From positions 310,001 through 374,000 of the forward strand of contig NZ_SLZF01000007.1 of NCBI RefSeq assembly GCF_004341515.1: a stretch of DNA of 64,000 nt, given 5' to 3'. The notes under the pieces were generated by a model. It was not told the DNA's origin. It did no database searches and saw only the letters and a list, made by a program, of their open reading frames with translations. How positions within the stretch are numbered: position 1 is the stretch's first letter; every line of letters begins with the position of its first letter. Source of the stretch: Allobosea sp. BK604. GTDB lineage: Bacteria; Pseudomonadota; Alphaproteobacteria; Rhizobiales; Beijerinckiaceae. Positions 16,573 to 24,924 of this stretch are shown here, piece by piece. The translations under genes and the position numbers were made by a program.

Positions 16573-17799
16573 ATGAGGCGCGTAGTGGTCACCGGGATGG
16601 GCATCGTCTCGTCCATCGGCAACAATACGCAGGAAGTGCTGGCCTCGCTGCACGAGGCCAAATCGGGCATCTCCTTCGTGCCGGAATTCGCCGAGCACGG
16701 CTTCCGCAGCCAGGTCGGCGGCGTGCCGACTCTCGATGCCGCCAGCGTGCTCGATCGCCGCGCCATGCGCTTCCACGGTGGCGGCTCGGCCTGGAATCAG
16801 GTCGCGATGGAGCAGGCCATCACCGATTCGGGGCTGGAGCCGGGCGAGATCAGCCATGAGCGCACCGGCATCATCATGGGCTCGGGCGGCCCCTCCACCC
16901 GCGCCCTGATCGACGCCTATGACAAGGCGCGCGAGAGCGGATCCTCCAAGAAGGTCGGCCCCTTCGCCGTCCCCAAGGGCATGTCCTCGACCGCCTCGGC
17001 GACGCTCGCCACCTGGTTCAAGATCAAGGGCGTCAACTATTCGATCTCCTCGGCCTGCGCGACCTCGAACCATTGCATCGGCAATGCCTATGAGCTGATC
17101 CAGTGGGGCAAGCAGGACGTCATCTTCGCCGGCGGCTGCGAGGAGCTCGACTGGACGCTCTCCGTCCTGTTCGACGCGATGGGCGCGATGTCGACCGATT
17201 TCAACGCGACCCCCTCGGTGGCCTCGCGGGCCTATGATGCCAAGCGCGACGGCTTCGTCATCGCCGGCGGCGCCGGCGTCGTCGTGCTGGAGGAGCTGGA
17301 GCACGCCAAGGCGCGCGGCGCCCGCATCTACGGCGAGATCGTCGGCTACGGCGCGACCTCGGACGGCTACGATATGGTCGCTCCCTCCGGTGAGGGCGCG
17401 GTGCGCTGCATGAAGATGGCGCTCGAGACCGTGAAGACCAGGATCGACTACATCAATCCGCACGGCACCTCGACCCCGGTCGGTGACGGCAAGGAGATCG
17501 AGGCGATTCGCGAGGTGTTCGGCGCAGGCGAGAAGAGCCCGCCGATCTCCGCCACCAAGTCGCTGACTGGCCATTCGCTCGGCGCGACCGGCGTGCAGGA
17601 GGCGATCTACTCGCTCCTGATGCTGAACAACGACTTCATCTGCGAGAGCGCGCATATCGAGGAGCTCGATCCCGCCTTCGCCGACATGCCGATCGTGCGC
17701 AAGCGCATCGACAATGCCGGCCTTGGCACCGTGCTCTCCAACTCCTTCGGCTTCGGTGGCACCAACGCCACCATCGTGATGAAGCGCCTGGAAGCCTGA
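16573..17799 (+). CDS. fabB: 3-oxoacyl-ACP synthase I FabB
   Basis: A 408-residue beta-ketoacyl-ACP synthase. The Cys-His-His triad is visible: nucleophile in SISSACATSNHCIGNAYE, then INPHGTSTPVGD and SLTGHSLGATG. The N terminus RRVVVTGMGIVSSIGNNTQEVL is typical of FabB. It elongates unsaturated acyl-ACP with malonyl-ACP after FabA. The ATG at 16573 has GGAG 8 bases upstream; an upstream in-frame extension has no family match. Confidence 0.97.
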   Translation: MRRVVVTGMGIVSSIGNNTQEVLASLHEAKSGISFVPEFAEHGFRSQVGGVPTLDAASVLDRRAMRFHGGGSAWNQVAMEQAITDSGLEPGEISHERTGIIMGSGGPSTRALIDAYDKARESGSSKKVGPFAVPKGMSSTASATLATWFKIKGVNYSISSACATSNHCIGNAYELIQWGKQDVIFAGGCEELDWTLSVLFDAMGAMSTDFNATPSVASRAYDAKRDGFVIAGGAGVVVLEELEHAKARGARIYGEIVGYGATSDGYDMVAPSGEGAVRCMKMALETVKTRIDYINPHGTSTPVGDGKEIEAIREVFGAGEKSPPISATKSLTGHSLGATGVQEAIYSLLMLNNDFICESAHIEELDPAFADMPIVRKRIDNAGLGTVLSNSFGFGGTNATIVMKRLEA

Positions 17800-17804
17800 G
17801 CGCC

Positions 17805-18077
17805 ATGCTCTTCATGGTGATCGAGCATTTCGACCAGGCGCGGGTGAAGGAGATCTATGCCCGCTTCCATGAGCGCGGCCGGATGGCTCCGGATGGCCTG
17901 CGCTATGTCGACAGCTGGATCTCCGCCGATTTCGCCCGCTGCTTCCAGATCATGGAATGCGATGACGTCACCCTGTTGCAGGAATGGGTGCTGGCCTGGG
18001 GCGATCTCGCCCGGTTCGAGATCGTGCCGCTGGCAACCTCCAAGGCGACCGCCGCAGCGGTGAAGAAGCATCTCTAG
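17805..18077 (+). CDS. Small DUF3303-type protein in the fab operon
   Basis: A 90-residue protein starting 5 bases after the fabB stop, so likely cotranscribed. MLFMVIEHFDQARVKEIYARFHERGRMAPDGLRYVDSW and CFQIMECDDVTLLQEWVLAWGDLARFEIVPL match the DUF3303 pattern, a ferredoxin-like alpha/beta fold of the dimeric barrel type. No catalytic function is known to me. The TAG stop (18075-18077) is formed by the first three bases of a palindromic repeat. Confidence 0.85.
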   Translation: MLFMVIEHFDQARVKEIYARFHERGRMAPDGLRYVDSWISADFARCFQIMECDDVTLLQEWVLAWGDLARFEIVPLATSKATAAAVKKHL

Positions 18078-18177
18078 AGCATTTTCGAGCGACGTGGACA
18101 CCGGTTCGCGTGAAGAAAATGCGTCGAAACAAATGATGGAGAATTTTCGCGATTCGAAGAAACGCGGAAATGCTCCA
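18075..18177. repeat. Family A palindromic repeat, copy 1
   Basis: About 103 bases with ends TAGAGCATTTTCGAGCG and GCGGAAATGCTCCA, and an interior with CCGGTTCGCGTGAAGAAAATGCG. Four more copies are at 19121, 23001, 35093 and 52171. It overlaps the stop codon of the preceding gene and lies before fabI. Confidence 0.9.
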
Positions 18178-18279
18178 GCCGCTGGCGGGGAGAAGATTGT
18201 GGTTGAAGAGCTTCAGCCCGCCGTTGCCGAATTCGTATCCGCCCTCCTAAATTCCTGAATCAGTCGCCGAGACAGGCCC

Positions 18280-19113
18280 ATGCCCTCCCTGATGCACAAA
18301 AAGCGCGGCCTCGTCATGGGCGTCGCCAACCAGAACTCCATCGCCTGGGGCATCGCGCGCACGCTGCACGAGCACGGCGCCGAGATGGCCTTCACCTATC
18401 AGGGCGATGCGCTCGGCAAGCGCGTCAAGCCGCTGGCCGAGAGCATCGGCTCCAAGCTCGTGCTGCCCTGCGATGTCGAGGATGTCGCGACGGTCGATGC
18501 CGCTTTCGCCGCGATCGACGAGGCCTGGGGCGGCGATCCCGAGCGCAACACGCTCGACTTCCTGATCCATGCCATCGGCTTTTCCGACAAGAACGAGCTG
18601 AAGGGCCTCTACGCCGACACCACGCGCGAGAATTTCTCGCGCACCATGGTGATCTCCTGCTTCTCTTTCACCGAGGCGGCCAGGCGCGCCGCCGAGCGCA
18701 TGCCCAAGGGCGGCAGCATGATCACGCTGACCTATAGCGGCTCCACCCGGGTGATGCCGAACTACAATGTCATGGGCGTCGCCAAGGCAGCGCTCGAGGC
18801 GAGCATGCGTTATCTCGCTGCCGATTACGGCCCGAAGGGCATCCGCGTGAACGCACTCTCGCCTGGACCGGTGCGCACGCTCGCCGGCGCCGGTATCTCG
18901 GATGCGCGCGCCATGTATTCCTGGCAGCGCGCCAACTCGCCTTTGCGCAAGTCCGTGACGCTGGAGCAGATCGGCGGCTCGGCGCTCTACTATCTCTCCG
19001 ACCTCTCCGGCGGCGTGACCGGCGAGATCCACCATATCGATGCCGGCTATCACATCACCCAGATGCCAGTGCTCGAGGGCCTGCGCGCGGCCGACACCGG
19101 CAACGGCGAGTAG
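18280..19113 (+). CDS. fabI: Enoyl-ACP reductase (NADH) FabI
   Basis: A 277-residue atypical SDR. GVANQNSIAWGIARTLHEHGAEMAFTYQG binds NADH, and the active site Tyr-X6-Lys is in PNYNVMGVAKAALEAS. SPGPVRTLAGAGI completes the pattern. It carries out the last reduction of each elongation cycle and is the target of triclosan in this family. The ATG at 18280 is used; a second ATG at 18292 is possible. It closes the fabA-fabB-fabI locus, with a family A repeat on each side. Confidence 0.95.
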   Translation: MPSLMHKKRGLVMGVANQNSIAWGIARTLHEHGAEMAFTYQGDALGKRVKPLAESIGSKLVLPCDVEDVATVDAAFAAIDEAWGGDPERNTLDFLIHAIGFSDKNELKGLYADTTRENFSRTMVISCFSFTEAARRAAERMPKGGSMITLTYSGSTRVMPNYNVMGVAKAALEASMRYLAADYGPKGIRVNALSPGPVRTLAGAGISDARAMYSWQRANSPLRKSVTLEQIGGSALYYLSDLSGGVTGEIHHIDAGYHITQMPVLEGLRAADTGNGE

Positions 19114-19120
19114 GCGGCTT

Positions 19121-19224
19121 CAGAGCATTTTCGAGCGAAGTGGATACCGGTTCGCGTGAAGAAAATGCGTCAACACAAATAGAGAGAGCATTTCCGCGAT
19201 TCGGAGAAACGCGGAGATGCTCTA
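19121..19224. repeat. Family A palindromic repeat, copy 2
   Basis: About 104 bases between fabI and a convergent gene. Ends are AGAGCATTTTCGAGCGAAG and GCGGAGATGCTCTA. The terminal CTA at 19222-19224 is the TAG stop of the minus-strand gene. It may also act as a bidirectional stop of transcription. Confidence 0.9.
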
Positions 19225-19569
19225 GCGCTGGGTGAAGAAGGTCAGGAGCACCTTGCCCTTCTCGCCCAGCAGGCAGAGGAAGCGCCGCGGCTTGTCGGAT
19301 CGGTCGGTGCGCAAATAGGCCTCGCCCATGATGATGCGCGTGACCGGGATATCCTCGATCTTGGTCTCGGAGACTGCGATCGTCAGCCCGTCTTCATCGA
19401 TAAAGATGTCCTTGATCTCGGGCTCCCGCGCCGTGATCACGGTCATCGCCGCCGATTTGCAGGAGGCGACCTCCGGAGAGGCCGGCTTTTCGCTTGGCGT
19501 CGGTGCCTGGGCCAGCGCCGGGGCCGCGAGCAGGAGAAGCGAGAAGGCGAGGGGGGCTTTGCGGAGCAT
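19222..19569 (-). CDS. Small exported protein of unknown function
   Basis: A 115-residue exported protein: signal peptide MLRKAPLAFSLLLLAAPALAQA, a proline/serine linker, then a compact domain from about residue 35 (VASCKSAAMTVITAREPEIKDIFIDEDGLTIAV ... RRFLCLLGEKGKVLLTFF). Two cysteines (SCKS and FLCLL) could pair. AGAGG lies 6 bases before the ATG at 19569. I do not recognise a named family. The stop codon is formed by the end of a family A repeat. It lies downstream of argG on the same strand. Confidence 0.75.
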   Translation of the reverse strand: MLRKAPLAFSLLLLAAPALAQAPTPSEKPASPEVASCKSAAMTVITAREPEIKDIFIDEDGLTIAVSETKIEDIPVTRIIMGEAYLRTDRSDKPRRFLCLLGEKGKVLLTFFTQR

Positions 19570-19637
19570 GTCAGGGCCTCTGTTGAGATAGAGGCTCAAC
19601 GCTTCGAAGAAGGCGACGGTTCACCGTGGGGTGTAAT

Positions 19638-19680
19638 CCCGTGTCTGCGCAGCGGCATTTCATGCCGCAGCGCGCACGGG
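19638..19680. terminator. Long hairpin downstream of argG
   Basis: A GC-rich stem-loop with arms GCGGCAT/ATGCCGC around TTC, extended imperfectly to CCCGTG/CACGGG. It starts about 20 bases after the argG stop on the minus strand. No U-tract follows, so it may be a processing or weak termination signal for argG. Confidence 0.5.
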
Positions 19681-19701
19681 ATGACGCCCTTCACGAGCGG
19701 C

Positions 19702-20934
19702 TCAGAGCCCCAGCTTCTTCTTGCGCTGGCCGAGCGTCCGCAGCCGCAACGCGTTGAGGCGGATGAAGCCGGCTGCGTCGCGGTGGTCATAGGCGACGGC
19801 GCCCTCTTCGAAGGTCACCAGATCCTGGTCGTAGAGCGAGTAGGGGCTGGAGCGCCCGACCACATGCACGCCGCCCTTGTAGAGCTTGAGGCGGACCTGG
19901 CCGGCGACGAATTCCTGGCTCTTGTCGATCAGTGCCTGCAGCATCTCGCGCTCGGGCGAGAACCAGAAGCCATTATAGATCAGCTCGGCATATTTCGGCA
20001 TGATCTCGTCCTTGAGATGCGCCGCGCCGCGGTCGAGCGTGATCGACTCGATGGCGCGGTGCGCCACGTGCAGGATCGTGCCGCCGGGCGTCTCGTACAT
20101 GCCGCGCGACTTCATGCCGACATAGCGGTTCTCGACCAGGTCGAGCCGGCCGATGCCGTTGGCGCGGCCGAGCTCGTTGAGCTTCGCCAGCAGGGTGGCC
20201 GGCGAGAGCTGCTCGCCGTCGATCGCGACGGCATCGCCCCTCGCGAAGTCGATGGTGATGTAGGTCGGCTTGTCCGGCGCGTCCTCGGGCGAGATCGTGC
20301 GGGAATAGACGTAATCGGGCACTTCCTGCGCCGGGTCCTCCAGCACCTTACCTTCCGAGGAGGCATGCAGCAGGTTGGCGTCGACCGAGAACGGCGCTTC
20401 GCCGCGCTTGTCCTTGGCGATCGGGATCTGGTGCTGCTCGGCGAAGGCGATGAGCTGCTCGCGCGAGCGCAGGTCCCATTCGCGCCAGGGCGCGATCACC
20501 ACGACGTCGGGCTTCAGTGCATAGGCGGTCAGCTCGAAGCGGACCTGGTCGTTGCCCTTGCCGGTCGCGCCATGGGAGACGGCGTCGGCGCCGACCTTCT
20601 CGGCGATCTCGATCAGCTTCTTGCCGATCAGCGGCCGGGCGATCGAGGTGCCCAGCAGGTAGACGCCCTCATAGGCGGCATTGGCGCGGAACATCGGGAA
20701 GACGTAGTCGCGCACGAATTCCTCGCGCAGGTCCTCGATATGGATGTTCTCGGGCTTGATGCCGAGCAGCAGCGCCTTCTGGCGGGCGGGCTCGAGTTCC
20801 TCGCCCTGGCCGAGATCTGCGGTGAAGGTCACGACCTCGCAGTTATAGGTGGTCTGCAGCCATTTCAGGATGATCGAGGTGTCCAGCCCGCCCGAATAGG
20901 CGAGCACGACCTTCTTCACGTGCTTGTCGGCCAT
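19702..20934 (-). CDS. argG: Argininosuccinate synthase
   Basis: A 410-residue enzyme that condenses citrulline and aspartate with ATP to argininosuccinate, the penultimate step of arginine synthesis. The PP-loop VVLAYSGGLDTSIILKWL is at about residues 9-26, with SHGATGKGNDQVRFEL, KRGEAPFSVDANLLH and RYVGMKSRGMYETPGG typical of the family. The ATG at 20934 gives the standard length and follows GGAAG. It stands alone on the minus strand. Confidence 0.98.
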   Translation of the reverse strand: MADKHVKKVVLAYSGGLDTSIILKWLQTTYNCEVVTFTADLGQGEELEPARQKALLLGIKPENIHIEDLREEFVRDYVFPMFRANAAYEGVYLLGTSIARPLIGKKLIEIAEKVGADAVSHGATGKGNDQVRFELTAYALKPDVVVIAPWREWDLRSREQLIAFAEQHQIPIAKDKRGEAPFSVDANLLHASSEGKVLEDPAQEVPDYVYSRTISPEDAPDKPTYITIDFARGDAVAIDGEQLSPATLLAKLNELGRANGIGRLDLVENRYVGMKSRGMYETPGGTILHVAHRAIESITLDRGAAHLKDEIMPKYAELIYNGFWFSPEREMLQALIDKSQEFVAGQVRLKLYKGGVHVVGRSSPYSLYDQDLVTFEEGAVAYDHRDAAGFIRLNALRLRTLGQRKKKLGL

Positions 20935-21194
20935 CGATGGTCTTCCTGCTGCGGCGGCATGAACATGCCGATTGGATAAGGTTCTGCGTGCCGTGTTTTC
21001 GGCTCAATGGCGCACTATCGCAGGCCTTGGGGCGACGCAATCGGAACCTTCTGATCGGTTCGACGTCTCCATGTGATGGATCGTGTCGGGGCACGGGTCC
21101 TGGGGAGCAAGGCCGCATTGTGCTTGCGGTCGTGCTGCGACGGGACGAAGCTGGGCTTGCGACTCAAATATCCGATGACTGACCTGGAGGCTGA

Positions 21195-21803
21195 ATGCCG
21201 AATCGTCCCGTCCTCGACTTCTGGTACGAGTTCGCCTCCCCTTATTCCTTCCTGAGCGCGTTAAGGGCTGAAAGCTTGGCAGAAGAGGCTGGCGTATCCT
21301 TGCGCTGGCGCCCGTTTCTGCTTGGGCCGATCTTTGCCGGACAGGGCTGGACGACATCGCCGTTCAATCTCTTCCCGAACAAGGGGCGTTATATGTGGCG
21401 CGACCTCGAGCGCCAGACCGCACGCTCCGGCGTCAAGCTGGTGCGGCCCAACCCGTTCCCGCAGAATTCGCTCGTCGCCGCGCGTGTCGCGCTGGCCGGC
21501 CGCGAGGCCGGCTGGATGCCCGCTTTCTCTCAGGCACTATTCAGGGCTGCCTTCTGCGAGGGGCGCAATATTGCCGAGGAGGCGGTGCTGGTCGCTGCGC
21601 TGAAACAGGCCGGCGCCGATCCCAGCCACGCCCTGCCGGCTTCGCGCAGCGAGGAGGTCAAGGGCCGGCTCAAGGCGGAGACCGAACTCGCAAAATCGCT
21701 CGGCATCTTCGGCGCGCCGACCTTCGTCACCGGCGACGGCGAATTGTTCTGGGGCGATGACCGGCTGGAGGAAGCCCTCAACTGGGCCCTGCACGGCCGC
21801 TGA
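21195..21803 (+). CDS. 2-hydroxychromene-2-carboxylate isomerase family (DsbA-like fold)
   Basis: A 202-residue protein of the DSBA/HCCA isomerase, kappa-GST type. It begins LDFWYEFASPYSFLSALRAE, where a Ser replaces the thiol redox site, and contains RWRPFLLGPIF, KGRYMWRDLERQ, NSLVAARVAL and the late GIFGAPTFV with cis-proline loop. These enzymes use glutathione in aromatic catabolism or detoxification. Substrate is not evident. The ATG at 21195 follows GGAGG. Confidence 0.88.
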   Translation: MPNRPVLDFWYEFASPYSFLSALRAESLAEEAGVSLRWRPFLLGPIFAGQGWTTSPFNLFPNKGRYMWRDLERQTARSGVKLVRPNPFPQNSLVAARVALAGREAGWMPAFSQALFRAAFCEGRNIAEEAVLVAALKQAGADPSHALPASRSEEVKGRLKAETELAKSLGIFGAPTFVTGDGELFWGDDRLEEALNWALHGR

Positions 21804-21879
21804 GGCCGATAGCCGGTCTGGTCTTGTCTCCATCGGGCGCGGCGCGCGCACCCGATGGAACGTGTTTGCGGGCCTGGCC

Positions 21880-22617
21880 TCAGTAGCAGGGTGGGTAGGG
21901 GTAATAGCCGCAGGCCGGCCGGGCATAATAGGGATAGGCTGCAGCCGCTCCGATCGCGGCGCCGGCAGCCACCGCTCCGACCGGATAGGCGGGGTGGGCA
22001 TACCAGGCGCCGTGATAGACCGGCGCGTGCCAGTATGCGCCGCCGAAGCCGCCGACATGGGCATAGCCACCGCCCCAGCCGCCGACATGCGCAAAGCCGC
22101 CGCCGCCAGGGCCACGGAACGCGAAGGCGTCGATGAAGACGGCGGCGGGGCCGCCACTGATCGTCGAGCCCTCCAGGACCGACACGTCGAAGCTCAAAGT
22201 GGTGCCGTCGAGCTTGGGGGCTTTCAGCACGACGACCGCATCCGCGACTTCGCCCGGCTTGGCGCCGAGCACCGAGACCGTGGCGTTGGGCGGATCCTTG
22301 GCGAAGCTGTCCTTGCCCTCATCCCATTGCTGAAGGAATTGCTGGATCATCTCATGGCCGGCCGCGCGAGTGGGGCGGTCGGCGAAGACGATGATGTTGG
22401 GCGTGACGCCGGTCAGGACGAGCTTTCCGCCCTCCAGCTTCGCTCCGGCGGCATTCATGACCGCGAGGGAGGGGATGGGGCGGCTCGCATGTGCTTGCCC
22501 GATCGTCTTTTCGAGCGGCACGTGAGGCGTGGGCGAAGGTTGCTGTGCCCAAGCACTGCATATGGATAGGGCGAGGGTCACGGCCGTACCGAGAATAAGA
22601 TGCGGGCGCTTCGACAT
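21880..22617 (-). CDS. Exported protein with Gly/Tyr/Ala-rich C-terminal tail
   Basis: A 245-residue exported protein that I do not recognise. A signal peptide (MSKRPHLILGTAVTLALSICSAWA) is followed by a folded segment of about 130 residues (KLVLTGVTPNIIVFADRPTR, HEMIQQFLQQWDEG, VVVLKAPKLDGTTLSFDV). The last 80 residues are low complexity, with GGGFAHVGGWGGGYAHVGG, then His, Tyr, Pro and Ala rich and ending in CGYYPYPPCY. A hydrophobic GAVAAGAAIGAAAAY stretch could insert in a membrane. GGGAG is 8 bases before the ATG at 22617. The tail suggests an envelope or surface location. Confidence 0.75.
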   Translation of the reverse strand: MSKRPHLILGTAVTLALSICSAWAQQPSPTPHVPLEKTIGQAHASRPIPSLAVMNAAGAKLEGGKLVLTGVTPNIIVFADRPTRAAGHEMIQQFLQQWDEGKDSFAKDPPNATVSVLGAKPGEVADAVVVLKAPKLDGTTLSFDVSVLEGSTISGGPAAVFIDAFAFRGPGGGGFAHVGGWGGGYAHVGGFGGAYWHAPVYHGAWYAHPAYPVGAVAAGAAIGAAAAYPYYARPACGYYPYPPCY

Positions 22618-23000
22618 GCGTTTGCTCCCAATTTGCAAAAGGTTGCGAATGAACACCGACGGACCCGTCGCCCTGGGAATGATCTGCTTGAAGACTGTGT
22701 CGTGAAGCGATGAGGATCGTCCGGCCACAGGTGTCGGCGATCGCTAGGCGATAAGTAGGCGCGAGGCTGTCGTCCGAGACACTTCGAAATTCGACGGTCA
22801 AAGCCGACGGGAATTCATCCCGGCGGGTCGTAACGCGAGGCATTCCGGACCCGGCCCTCAAGTGCGGTGCATTGCCGGCACCTTGCCAGATCCGGGCGCC
22901 ACTCATCCATAGCACGGCACCTAAAGCAAGATGTGAGCGCCGCGACTTTGCCTATACTTGCGAGCGGCCAGGGCCTGCCCGCGTCATCGATGTCAGGGCG
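22618..23000. other. Intergenic region with no gene seen
   Basis: 383 bases between two minus-strand genes. I see no credible coding sequence, RNA gene or clear promoter beyond the leader of the 21880-22617 gene. A family A repeat starts at 23001. Confidence 0.5.
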
Positions 23001-23103
23001 AGGGCATTTTCGAGCGAAGTGGGTACCGGTTCGCGTGAAGAAAATGCATCAAAACAAATAGATAGAGAATTTTCGCGATTCGGAGAAACGCGGGAATGCT
23101 CTA
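23001..23103. repeat. Family A palindromic repeat, copy 3
   Basis: About 103 bases with AGGGCATTTTCGAGCG at one end and CGGGAATGCTCTA at the other. The last CTA (23101-23103) is the TAG stop of the M48 peptidase gene on the minus strand. The interior CCGGTTCGCGTGAAGAAAATGC is shared with the other copies. Confidence 0.9.
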
Positions 23104-24165
23104 GGACGATCCCCCCGTCGGCCGTGACCACGGTCCGCCGCGCGCCGATTCCTCGACCATGGTCGGCAGGTCCGGCCGCTGCGCGACTTTCGGTGGATGC
23201 GGCGGCATTGCCGGCATGCGTCCTCCCGCCGTCTCGACCAGCGCCTGCACCCGCTTGGTGATCGAGGGATGGGTCGAGAACAGGTCGGCGAAATCGTCGG
23301 GATCGTTCTCGAAACACATGTCCATCACGCCGGAGGGCACGCCGTCGATATCGGCGCGGCCGGAGATCTTGAGCAGGGCCGAGATCATCGCATCCGGGTT
23401 CTTGGTCAATTCGACCGCGCCGGCATCGGCGAGATACTCGCGCGAGCGCGACAGCGAGAGCCGGATCAGCACGGCGAGCAGCCAGGAGATCGCGATCACC
23501 GCGATGCCGATGACGATCGCGACGCCGCTGCCCTTCTTGGCGTCGTCGGAGGAGATGCGCACCCGCCCGAAATTGCGGAAGACGATCTCGCCGACGAAGG
23601 AGATCACGCCGGCGATGACCACGGCGATGATCATCAGCCGGACATCGCCATTGCGGATATGCGTCAGCTCATGGGCGAGGACGGCCTCGACCTCGTCGTC
23701 GGTCAGTGCCTCCAGCAGGCCCGAGGTCACCGTCACCGTGAACTGCTTGTCGTTGACGCCGCTGGCGAAGGCGTTGAGCGCATCGTTCTGGACGATCGCG
23801 AGCTTCGGCATGGTCAGCCCGCGCGAGATGCAGAGGTTCTCCAGCATCCGGTAAAGCTTCGGATTGGCCTCGCGCGTCACGCCCTGCGAGCCGGTCACCG
23901 CGCTGATCAGCCCGACATTCATCTTGAAGCCGATGAAGACCCAGGCTCCGGCCGCCATGGTGATGAAGGGCAGCCAGTTCCAGAACAGCCGCCAGGTTTC
24001 GCCGGAGACGGTGCGCCCGCGCGGCACCCCGCCATAGCCGTAGCCCATCAGGATCAGCCCGTAGCTCGTCAGGTAGACGAGCAGGAACAGCCCGGCGATC
24101 AGGAAGCCTGACCTGATCCGGTTGTTGCGCTGATGCGTGTAGAGCCCGAAGGCCTGGCCGACCAT
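23101..24165 (-). CDS. M48 family membrane metallopeptidase (HtpX-like)
   Basis: A 354-residue inner-membrane zinc protease. Membrane segments are expected near residues 20-42, 65-85, 180-200 and 225-245. The zinc motif is HELTH in EVEAVLAHELTHIRNGD, with the third ligand in SREYLADAGAVELT. NDALNAFASGVN is typical of HtpX. It is predicted to degrade damaged membrane proteins. It follows lemA by 31 bases, a common LemA-M48 pairing. The C-terminal tail is proline-rich, and the stop is supplied by a family A repeat. Confidence 0.92.
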   Translation of the reverse strand: MVGQAFGLYTHQRNNRIRSGFLIAGLFLLVYLTSYGLILMGYGYGGVPRGRTVSGETWRLFWNWLPFITMAAGAWVFIGFKMNVGLISAVTGSQGVTREANPKLYRMLENLCISRGLTMPKLAIVQNDALNAFASGVNDKQFTVTVTSGLLEALTDDEVEAVLAHELTHIRNGDVRLMIIAVVIAGVISFVGEIVFRNFGRVRISSDDAKKGSGVAIVIGIAVIAISWLLAVLIRLSLSRSREYLADAGAVELTKNPDAMISALLKISGRADIDGVPSGVMDMCFENDPDDFADLFSTHPSITKRVQALVETAGGRMPAMPPHPPKVAQRPDLPTMVEESARGGPWSRPTGGSS

Positions 24166-24196
24166 CGCGACTGCTCCCCGCCGCCGTCAGGCGACG

Positions 24197-24754
24197 TCAG
24201 AACTTCACGCTCGGCGGCGCCTCGAGCTGGGTGCGCGCCTGCTCGCCGACATCGAAGAACTCGCGCGGCGAGAAACCCATCTGCGGGGCGAAGAACACCG
24301 CCGGGAAGGCCTGGATCGCCGCGTTGAACTCGCCGACCGCGTTGTTGAAGAAGCGCCGGGCCGCCGCGAGCTTGTCCTCGACATTGCTGAGCTCGCCCTG
24401 GAGCTGCTGGAAATTGGCGCTGGCCTTGAGGTCCGGATAGGCTTCGGCGAGGGCGAGCAGCCGGCCGACGGCGCCCGATAATTGCTGCTCGGCCTGGGCC
24501 TGGGCCTGCGGGCCATGCGCGCTCTGCGCGTCGTTGCGCGCCTTGATCACCGCATCGAAGGTCTCGCGCTCATGGGTCGCGTAGCCCTTCACCGTCTCGA
24601 CCAGGTTGGGGATCAGATCGTGGCGCTGCTTCAGCTGGACATCGATATCGGCGAAGGCCTGATTGGTGCGCTGGCGCATCGAGACCAGGCCGTTATAGGT
24701 CATGATCAGGTAGATGGCGATGGCTGCAATCAGCCCGAAAACAATCCAGCCCAT
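24197..24754 (-). CDS. lemA: LemA family protein
   Basis: A 185-residue protein with one N-terminal membrane helix (WIVFGLIAAIAIYLIMTYNGLV), then a coiled helical domain: RTNQAFADIDVQLKQRHDLIPNLVETVKGYATHE, a LemA hallmark, and FNNAVGEFNAAIQAFPAVFFA near the end. LemA proteins are membrane anchored with a large soluble domain; their biochemical role is unclear. AAGGAG lies 8 bases from the ATG. It precedes the M48 protease in one operon. Confidence 0.95.
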   Translation of the reverse strand: MGWIVFGLIAAIAIYLIMTYNGLVSMRQRTNQAFADIDVQLKQRHDLIPNLVETVKGYATHERETFDAVIKARNDAQSAHGPQAQAQAEQQLSGAVGRLLALAEAYPDLKASANFQQLQGELSNVEDKLAAARRFFNNAVGEFNAAIQAFPAVFFAPQMGFSPREFFDVGEQARTQLEAPPSVKF

Positions 24755-24855
24755 ACTCGGCTCCTTCCCCCGGCGAAACCCGGCCGCAAGGTGGCACGAA
24801 GCGCGACCGCGGGAAAGCCGGTTTCCAGGTTGGGCAAGGCTGGAAGAGACCTGAG

Positions 24856-24883
24856 CTGCCCTCTCCCGGCAAGGAGAGGGCAG
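24856..24883. repeat. Perfect hairpin between GST gene and lemA
   Basis: CTGCCCTCTCC and GGAGAGGGCAG form an 11-pair stem around CGGCAA. It lies about 40 bases after the GST stop on the minus strand and could terminate that transcript, though no U-run follows. Similar CCCTCTCC hairpins are common dispersed elements. Confidence 0.6.
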
Positions 24884-24924
24884 GTGAGATGTCGATCCCG
24901 TGACCTGAGCGGCGACGCCGCCCC

